Shown here: one piece after another, positions 57,501-64,000 of the stretch
How the letters are laid out: every line of letters begins with the position of its first letter
Position numbering within the stretch: position 1 is the first letter of the stretch
Assembly (NCBI GenBank): GCA_027489035.1
Contig: JAIYAN010000015.1
Location: 186,001 to 250,000, forward strand
Length of the DNA stretch: 64,000 nucleotides
Source of the DNA: Chitinophagaceae bacterium
GTDB taxonomy: Bacteria > Bacteroidota > Bacteroidia > Chitinophagales > Chitinophagaceae
Direction of reading: 5' to 3'
Notes under the pieces: generated by a model
The model's database searches: none
What the model was told of the DNA's origin: nothing
Seen by the model: the letters and a program-made list of their open reading frames with translations, nothing else
Position numbers and translations under genes: made by a program

Positions 57501-58435
57501 ATATGTTGGTACTAAATGCATCTTATAACAATAGTTACGATAAAGAAGACGCATTGAAATTAAAAAACAGTAGCGAGAATTTTGGCATTATTTCTGAGGG
57601 TAAACTGTTGTCTATTGAAGCACGAAAATCTTATAATCCATTGGATACTTTACAATTTCAAATAAGTAATGTAAAGACTCAATCATATCAATTAAAAATT
57701 AACCTTCACGTAGATTCAATAATCACGTTGATGCCGATTATGGTTGACCGTTATACCAACATACAATATCCATTAAATTGGAGTGATTCTTTAACCATTA
57801 ATTTTAATGTTAATAGCAATCCATTGTCCTATGCTTCAAATCGTTTTTATATCTTGATGAAACCTGTTGTTGTGTTACCATTGAATAAAATAGTATTAAC
57901 TGGTACTAACATCAACAGCAAAATAAATAAGTTGCTGTTTAAAGTATATAACCCCAATTTAATAAAGCAATATGAGATTCAAAGAAGCATAAACGGAAAT
58001 GAGTTTTCTACCATTTCAATAATATCATTAAACAGCAATAATCAACATCAAACAGATTTCGAATTTTTAGATCAATCTTTTGTTAGCAACACAAATTTTT
58101 ATAGAATAAAAGTTGCAAATATTGATGGAAGTTTTGAGTTTAGTAATTCGATAAAAATTGCAAGCAAGAAAAAAGATTTTGACATTACCATGTCGTCGAA
58201 TGTTATTTTAAATAATCAAATTTCTTTGTTGATAAATTCTGTTAGAAAAGGCAATTTGAATTATTTTATAGCTGACGAAGCAGGAAGAATGTTGCAGTCC
58301 AATAAATTAAATTATCAAATAGGTTCTCAACAAATTACAATCAATATAAACGCAAACTTGCCTAAAGGGATTTATTACTTAAAGTTATTCGTTGAAAACA
58401 ATAAAATCCCATTTGTATTTAAAATGATTAAATAA
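54506..58435 (+). CDS. Giant T9SS-secreted protein with parallel-beta-helix-like N-terminal region
   Basis: 1309 aa; Asn-rich repeats IKNNELNSSGVNAIRNVGIYLKGIDGAIIDANVIGN; C-terminal GIYYLKLFVENNKIPFVFKMIK sorting domain. Confidence 0.88.
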   Translation: MKATISYKINVQAEIQMQRRKRLFVMLFVFSIMNIGLVYAQCSNTLSGTYTIGTFGNFPTLTAAANQYNTSCLSGNVEFILIDSFYSNAENFPIVFANNENASISNSLTIKPQSNNVVRITGNVNDNPILKITGNFITINGSNNNANTKNLTIINESTLQPRVILLGSEGTVSVNNCTIKNCVLINGNDKSVITISDAITIANPGFFSNINLENNLIQRSLYGIYANAKIVAGNGSGLSIKNNELNSSGVNAIRNVGIYLKGIDGAIIDANVIGNFSNTDDATDKGIYLADTVRNAVVSNNKIYNLNYTRTNGFGAHGINISTGYANASITVFNNMIANLSGDGSDFTSGSIDNPTGIMIDNFPTDQTGIKLYHNSIFLGGVAGFTNTLNKINAVSSCIRIKGTSKAEIINNILVNNLGLKNGLGFGAVCILTSRGGTQFDLLDYNDYAVNPIGNGVKLFGYNFNGNLAYASLSTWKTATSKDVNSINIIPSFISGIDLHLNDNNNNLLSNLGTPIAGLYNDIDSASRNLIRPDIGCDEFVLSNTANWIGRISTSWDNSNNWEDNIMPNETKDVSLSHNSNYVPSGLNFTKVRNLYLSSVSDEVLLNLDTLQTLEIYGALTKNGGKIDASKCSISMSGNSLQTIPANIFENNKVLNLEIANSSISGVVLSGKLDIYRSLKFSTAGLKLTTNNFLTLKSTLNETAWVGDLTGKKIEGNVTVERFIPTGISHVKSWQLLAVPTFGSQTVNQSWQDSATSANQSRYAGYGTMITSSLPNALALGFDAYTAPGGTMKTYNSSDNSYIGIASTQIPIQNSKGYFVYVRGDRTVTTFNALANATILRTTGKLYAANAGELPPVTNINANRFECIGNPYASAIDFTTINISGNIDNTFYVWDPLLTGHNIQGGYQTISSTNGYLPIPGGTSNYSGLEPVTAIQSGQAFFMHATGAGSGGNISFAESCKITGSKMQFRENNEANNLNFISTKLYGVNITGNYLTDGNMLVLNASYNNSYDKEDALKLKNSSENFGIISEGKLLSIEARKSYNPLDTLQFQISNVKTQSYQLKINLHVDSIITLMPIMVDRYTNIQYPLNWSDSLTINFNVNSNPLSYASNRFYILMKPVVVLPLNKIVLTGTNINSKINKLLFKVYNPNLIKQYEIQRSINGNEFSTISIISLNSNNQHQTDFEFLDQSFVSNTNFYRIKVANIDGSFEFSNSIKIASKKKDFDITMSSNVILNNQISLLINSVRKGNLNYFIADEAGRMLQSNKLNYQIGSQQITININANLPKGIYYLKLFVENNKIPFVFKMIK

Positions 58436-58997
58436 TTACTACCGCTCACTTCATTAAAATATTTATTATTTACTTCAAAGGGTGAAAAGCAATTTTTGCA
58501 TCTAATCCCCAATCGATATGAATTATATTTTCGATTGGTTATTTGTATTTGTCAAATATGTCTTTTTGAAAAGTTACGTTATTGACATTTTGCAAAAATT
58601 AAATAATTATAAAATATAATGCCTGTCTTTTTTAAATTAAATAATGATATCATTTTTTGAGAGGCAACGGGATTGATGTTTGTTTCGTCTTAAAATGGGT
58701 TTAGCGATTTTAAGATTTGAAATCGAATTATAACTGGAATTTTAATTGCATTTTTAAAATAAATCCGTTGAGTAAATAATAAGATTTCGGCTTTTTAAGT
58801 TAAACGAACATGACTTTGCTGAACTTAGTTTATTTATCTATTGATGGTTTTATTGCATTAATTTCAAACAAATCATTGAAAATTTAGCAATCCCAATATC
58901 CCAATTCTTTATTTGTTAAAAACAAAGAATTTTTAGCATTCAAAGTTGCCCAAAAACGATTAAATCGTATATTGCCAATCTTTCAAAAAGTTTTAAA

Positions 58998-61900
58998 ATG
59001 AGAAAACCACTGCTCTTAATTATTTTTATTTTTTCTGCATTATTTTCATATGCTCAAAATTTTTCTAACAAAGGAAAAGAATTTTGGGTTGCATATGGTT
59101 TTCATGTGCGTATGGCTCAATCAAATGGTGGTGGTTCAAATATAAATGCACAAAATATGGTGCTTTATTTTGCTACAGATGAAGTTACCACTATCACCAT
59201 TTCAATCCCTAGTTTGGGATATTCACAAACCCTTACAAGTCCAGCTACACCTACCGTATTAACCTCTGCCGTTATTCCAAAAGCAATTCCACAAGACGCA
59301 AGATTAACAGCTGAATCTACCTCTCCAGAAGACAAAGGAATTCATATCGTTGCAGATAAACCAGTGGTTGCATATGCACATATTTATGATGGCTCTGTAT
59401 CTGGTGCCACCATTTTATTTCCAGTAACTACATTAGGGAAAGAGTATTACTCCATTAATTATACGGCAAGATCTAACGAAAATAATTCCAATGCTTGGTT
59501 TTATGTGATTGCTACTGATACTGGAACTACTACCGTTGAAATTACCCCAAGTGCGAATACCATCAACATGACTGCCAATACAACCTATACGATTAATATG
59601 ACACAGGGCCAAGTGTTTAATGTTATGGGACAACTTACTGGCGGTGGAGGCGGCGGCGGCGGAGGAGGATCATATACAGGAGTAGATTTAACAGGTTCGA
59701 AAATAAAAAGTATTGCTTCTGGTAACGGAGCTTGTAAAAGAATTGCGGTGTTTTCAGGCTCAGGTAAAATGTTTATTAGTTGTGATGGAAGCAGTTCTTC
59801 GTCAGATAACTATATGGTTCAAGCATTTCCAAAAGATGCTTGGGGTAAGAAGTTTTTAACCGTACCAACCAGTAGTTTGGTCAATAATTTTTTCAGAGTT
59901 TGTGTAACTAATCCAACAACTCCTGTTCTGGTAAATGGAGCAGCATTAAGTACTGCTTCTTTAATAAATAATTTTTACTACGATTTACCCCTTACATCAT
60001 TACCTCAAAAAATTGAATCGGAAGACCCAATTACTGTTGCTCAATATATTGCATCACAAGGGGAGTGTGGAAATCCTAATCCAACTGGTACTTACCCTGG
60101 AGATCCAGAAGTAATTTATTTAAGCTCTGTAGAACAAAATATTGCAAAAGTTTTGTGGAATGCAACGCCTTTTGCAGCAATATCTCAGCATTATTATAAC
60201 GTGGTTATCCCGAACGCTGGAACTGCAATTAGTTCTTTTAAACTAGATGGCGTAAATGTTAGTCCTGCATCTTTTACCGTACATCCTCAAGATCCTAGTT
60301 TTTCCTATTTAAGCAGCCGGTTATCCGCAGCCGGAGTACATAGCATCGAGTCTGATTCAGGATTTAACGCCATTGCATATGGTTATGGTTCTGCTGAGTC
60401 TTATGGGTATAACGCAGGTACCAACATCAAAGATTTATATAATTTTCTAGCACCTGTAAATCCGTATAGCATTACCACAGACCCGGTTGCTTGTACAGGT
60501 TCTCCTGTTTATTTAACCGTAACTTTTCCATTTGAACCTACTTATTTAAACTGGAATTTTAATGCCAATCCCAATCAATCGCCTAATGCCAATCAAGTAA
60601 TGAACAGTCCGGTAGCAGATACAACGTATTTGATTGGTAATAAAAGGGTTTGGCGTTATAGATTACCTATTTTATACACATTCAGTCCTTCAAACACTTC
60701 TCCAGGTTATTTGATTTCAATAACAGCCGGTACACAATCCGTTGAAGGCTGTGGAAGTAGCATCGATAGAGATTTTTACCTTGCTGTTTACGATCCGCCA
60801 GTAGCTCAAATTTATTGGTCTAACAACGGTTGTGTTACAGATACTGTCAGATTTAGAGATACTACAACATATCTTGCTGGCACCTATCCTTACAAATATT
60901 TCTGGGATTATGGTGATGGCACAACTGATAGTGTAAGACATCCAAAACATAAATATGCAAATGCTGGAACATATATCGTAAAATTTTGCATGATTAGTAA
61001 TGTGGGTTGCTTTAGTGATACAGCTAGAGATACGATAACAGTTACAAATGTTCCCACTGCTTCGTTTTCTGTAGCATTGCCAACATGTGTAAATACTACT
61101 GTCAATCTCACAAATACATCTTCTATTATTGCACCAGGAAATATAAAAGAATGGCATTGGACTTACGGAGATGGGAATACGCAAACCATTACACAGCCCG
61201 CAAATGGTAATGCACAACATGTTTATTCAACATTAGGCGCTGTTACCCCGCAATTGTACGTTGTATCCAGTAGCGGATGTGTTAGTAATACCTTTTCCAA
61301 TCCGATTAATATTGGTGCTTATCCAATAGCAAGTTTCTCAGTTCCAGCTACAGTTTGCTTGCCTTACGATTCAGCTAGATTTACCAATCTATCAACAATT
61401 TCTGATAATACGCCAAATTCTTTATCAACCGTTTGGACTTTTGGTAATCCAGCTTCTGGGATTTATGATACCATTAGAAACGCAGCACCTACACATTATT
61501 ACTCAAGCCCTGGTCCATATAATGTTCATTTAACAACAACTTCAGTTAATGGTTGTGTAGATGATACCACCATTTCATTTAATAATGTGTATGCACAGGC
61601 TGATGCAAACTTTACCACTTTGCCAGAAAATTGTTTGAATACACCAACAAATTTTGTAAGTTCCAGTAATGGAAATGGAAGAACAATTTCAACATGGTTC
61701 TGGGATTTTGGCGATGGATCTGCTATTGGAAATGGACAAACTGTTAGCCATACTTATGCAACACCAGGAACTAAAACAATCAAACATTGGGTTCAATTAG
61801 ATGTAGGTTGTTATAGCGATACGATGGTACAAACGGTTGTGATAAATCCTTTGCCAACAGCTTCATTTACTTCAACAGGTCCTTTTTGTACTACTCGTTT

Positions 61901-64000
61901 AATTTCATTTAGAAGCACATCAGTAGCAAATGCTGGCAACATCACCAATTGGAATTGGAATATGGGAGACGGAACAGTTTATTCATTTACTAACCCAAAT
62001 ACTTTTAGTCATACATTTAATAATATTGGAAACAACACCGTTTCATTAACCGTAACCACAGATAAAGGTTGTGTGAGTATTTTACGCGATACCACAATTT
62101 TCATCCATGCCATACCTGTTGCGGGCTTCATCGATCCTGAGGTTTGTTTATCTGATACTTATGCTCAATTTACAGACACTTCAACTGTTTTGGGTGGTAC
62201 AATTGTAAGTTGGAATTGGAATTTTGATCATCCGCAAAGTGGTGCAGCTAATACATCTACCCTTCAAAATCCTCGACATAGTTATGCTACAATTGGTACA
62301 AAAAATGTAACATTTATTGTAACCAGCAATCAAGGGTGTAAGGATACCGTTACACAAACCTTTTTTGTAAATGGAGATATTCCAGTTGCTGGTTTGCAAG
62401 TGTTAAACCCAACAAGATTATGCGCTAATGATTCCGTTGCAATAAAAGATTTGTCAACAGTAAATGTTGGTTCAGTAGTAAAAGTTGACATTTATTGGGA
62501 TGCATTAGGTGCGCCTACAACTTTTGAAACAGATCAGTTGCCATACAATGGAAAAATATACAAACATCTGTATCCAAACTTCCAAACCCCGCTGACTAAA
62601 ACTTATACCATAAGGTTTAGGGCTTATTCTGGTGAAACTTGTGTTGATGATTTTACGCAGACCATCACCATAAATGCGGCTCCGAAAGTAAGATTCAATA
62701 TTATTCCAGATACTTGTCAGTTTATTTTACCTTTCCCAATTACACAAGCATCTGAAATTGGAGGTGTACCAGGAACATTTGTATTTACAGGCCAAGGCAT
62801 TACAAGTGCGGGTGTATATAATCCGGTATTAAATGGAGCTGGAACATTTGATTTACATTACGTGTATACCTCAACTGCAGGTTGCTCCGATTCAGCAGAT
62901 AGGCCAATAAAAATCTTACAAGCACCATTGGCTAATTATGGGTATTCATTACCAACATGTGAAAAGAAACAGGTTTTATTTACAGATTCATCAAGTGCTC
63001 TAGTTGGAAATTTAACTACATGGACATGGAATTTTGGGGATGGAACACCGATATTGGTTAGAAATACGAATTCACCTTTTAACCATGTGTTTAACAATCC
63101 GGGTATTTACAATGTAATATTATTTGTAACTACAGATGATGGATGTAACAGTAAAACCAAAGTAATTGAAGTTGATATTCATCCCGAACCATTAGCTAAA
63201 TTCAAGTTTTCAGATACAGCTTGTTTGCCAAATGCAAAGGTTTTGTTTACAAATACATCAACTATTCCTGATGGTACTGTATCAACACTAAGTTATACAT
63301 GGAATTTTGGAGATCCTTCATCAGGCGCACAAAACACATCAAATGCAATAAACCCAAATCATATTTTTACTACAACAGGGCCTTATAATGTTACTTTAAA
63401 TGTGGTTTCAATAAATGGATGTAAAGATGATAGTACAATTAGCGTAAACACCATACATCCTCAACCTGAAGCTCGTTTTAATTTTTCAAAACCTTCTGTT
63501 TGTGTAGGTGATAATGTTCGATTCATAGATGTCAGTGATCCAAAAGATGGAATAACATCACAATGGAATTGGAGTTTTGCCGACGGATCTTCATCAACAC
63601 AAGTATCTCCGATACATACATATTCAAGCGTTGGTGTGTTTTCACCTTCGTTATACATTGTAAATAGTTTTGGTTGTAATAGTGATACTATTAGTAATCC
63701 ATTTGAAGTGTATGCTTATCCGGTTATTTCTGCAGGGCCAGATTTATTAATTTTAGAAGGCTCAACAATGCCACTTCAAGCAACTGCTTCAGGTAATGAA
63801 TTACAGTATTTATGGACAAGCAGTCAATACTTGAATAACGTTAATTTATTGAATCCGCTTTGTACACCTATGGATGACATCATGTATACCTTAACTGTAA
63901 CGGGCGAAGGTGGTTGTCCTTCAATAGATCAAATGAAAGTGAAGGTTTTAAAAACACCAATCATTCCCAACACATTTTCACCAAATAATGATGGTATAAA
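58998..64000 (+). CDS. Giant PKD-repeat protein, IgGFc-binding-like N-terminal domain, CHU_C/gliding-type C-terminus beginning at the right edge (partial)
   Basis: ATG at 58998: MRKPLLLIIFIFSALFSYAQNFSNKGKEFWVAYGFHVRM...; many PKD motifs (FWDYGDGTTDSVRHPKHKYANAGTYIVKF, WTWNFGDG); ends IIPNTFSPNNDGI. Not in the ORF track because it runs off the window. Confidence 0.92.
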   Translation, partial: MRKPLLLIIFIFSALFSYAQNFSNKGKEFWVAYGFHVRMAQSNGGGSNINAQNMVLYFATDEVTTITISIPSLGYSQTLTSPATPTVLTSAVIPKAIPQDARLTAESTSPEDKGIHIVADKPVVAYAHIYDGSVSGATILFPVTTLGKEYYSINYTARSNENNSNAWFYVIATDTGTTTVEITPSANTINMTANTTYTINMTQGQVFNVMGQLTGGGGGGGGGGSYTGVDLTGSKIKSIASGNGACKRIAVFSGSGKMFISCDGSSSSSDNYMVQAFPKDAWGKKFLTVPTSSLVNNFFRVCVTNPTTPVLVNGAALSTASLINNFYYDLPLTSLPQKIESEDPITVAQYIASQGECGNPNPTGTYPGDPEVIYLSSVEQNIAKVLWNATPFAAISQHYYNVVIPNAGTAISSFKLDGVNVSPASFTVHPQDPSFSYLSSRLSAAGVHSIESDSGFNAIAYGYGSAESYGYNAGTNIKDLYNFLAPVNPYSITTDPVACTGSPVYLTVTFPFEPTYLNWNFNANPNQSPNANQVMNSPVADTTYLIGNKRVWRYRLPILYTFSPSNTSPGYLISITAGTQSVEGCGSSIDRDFYLAVYDPPVAQIYWSNNGCVTDTVRFRDTTTYLAGTYPYKYFWDYGDGTTDSVRHPKHKYANAGTYIVKFCMISNVGCFSDTARDTITVTNVPTASFSVALPTCVNTTVNLTNTSSIIAPGNIKEWHWTYGDGNTQTITQPANGNAQHVYSTLGAVTPQLYVVSSSGCVSNTFSNPINIGAYPIASFSVPATVCLPYDSARFTNLSTISDNTPNSLSTVWTFGNPASGIYDTIRNAAPTHYYSSPGPYNVHLTTTSVNGCVDDTTISFNNVYAQADANFTTLPENCLNTPTNFVSSSNGNGRTISTWFWDFGDGSAIGNGQTVSHTYATPGTKTIKHWVQLDVGCYSDTMVQTVVINPLPTASFTSTGPFCTTRLISFRSTSVANAGNITNWNWNMGDGTVYSFTNPNTFSHTFNNIGNNTVSLTVTTDKGCVSILRDTTIFIHAIPVAGFIDPEVCLSDTYAQFTDTSTVLGGTIVSWNWNFDHPQSGAANTSTLQNPRHSYATIGTKNVTFIVTSNQGCKDTVTQTFFVNGDIPVAGLQVLNPTRLCANDSVAIKDLSTVNVGSVVKVDIYWDALGAPTTFETDQLPYNGKIYKHLYPNFQTPLTKTYTIRFRAYSGETCVDDFTQTITINAAPKVRFNIIPDTCQFILPFPITQASEIGGVPGTFVFTGQGITSAGVYNPVLNGAGTFDLHYVYTSTAGCSDSADRPIKILQAPLANYGYSLPTCEKKQVLFTDSSSALVGNLTTWTWNFGDGTPILVRNTNSPFNHVFNNPGIYNVILFVTTDDGCNSKTKVIEVDIHPEPLAKFKFSDTACLPNAKVLFTNTSTIPDGTVSTLSYTWNFGDPSSGAQNTSNAINPNHIFTTTGPYNVTLNVVSINGCKDDSTISVNTIHPQPEARFNFSKPSVCVGDNVRFIDVSDPKDGITSQWNWSFADGSSSTQVSPIHTYSSVGVFSPSLYIVNSFGCNSDTISNPFEVYAYPVISAGPDLLILEGSTMPLQATASGNELQYLWTSSQYLNNVNLLNPLCTPMDDIMYTLTVTGEGGCPSIDQMKVKVLKTPIIPNTFSPNNDGI

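Noticed and set aside
59433-63658. Minus-strand ORFs within the PKD-repeat region
   Set aside because: Shadow frames opposite the long plus-strand PKD gene; Cys/Ile-rich low-complexity translations.
1-64000. tRNA, rRNA, transposase, integrase or prophage genes
   Set aside because: None recognised from sequence or the ORF translations.

Overview
The window is chromosomal DNA from an AT-rich Bacteroidota bacterium. It looks Chitinophagaceae-like, judging from T9SS C-terminal domains, a GLPGLI-type protein and a VanZ-like protein; that taxonomy is inference. The left end (1-4545) is a divergent kynurenine / 3-hydroxyanthranilate degradation cluster: kynU (start only), a RidA-type 2-aminomuconate deaminase and 2-aminomuconate-semialdehyde-type ALDH on the minus strand, and 3-HAO and ACMSD on the plus strand. 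The rest is mostly housekeeping and secreted-protein genes: mrp/apbC, M42 peptidase, lon, mtnN, acyl-CoA carboxylase, rnhA, yraN, smc, hutH-hutU, a P-type ATPase, an L,D-transpeptidase and several T9SS-exported giants. One of these is a PKD-repeat protein that runs off the right edge and is missing from the ORF track. The observations I rate highest are: (i) a probable Ntox44-type polymorphic toxin gene abutting a small membrane-protein gene (TAA|ATG junction) at 32655-34190; (ii) a cluster of DnaA-box-like 9-mers in an AT-rich intergenic region at the strand-polarity switch (34325-34468), a candidate oriC; (iii) a four-helix-bundle (S23/IVP) pseudogene with a single in-frame TAG, open in frame directly into ridA; (iv) a (GGGGTTT)3GGGG G-quadruplex tract in the kynurenine operon transcript; (v) the ACMSD gene bracketed by an inverted pair of dispersed repeats, one of which supplies its C-terminus and stop; (vi) two intergenic loci that share a phased CGT/CGTACCC motif and end in Rho-independent-like terminators, possible co-regulated sRNAs; (vii) several families of dispersed, short, hairpin-forming intergenic repeats. 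No rRNA, tRNA, CRISPR array or transposase was recognised. All family assignments come from reading motifs by eye; no searches were run.
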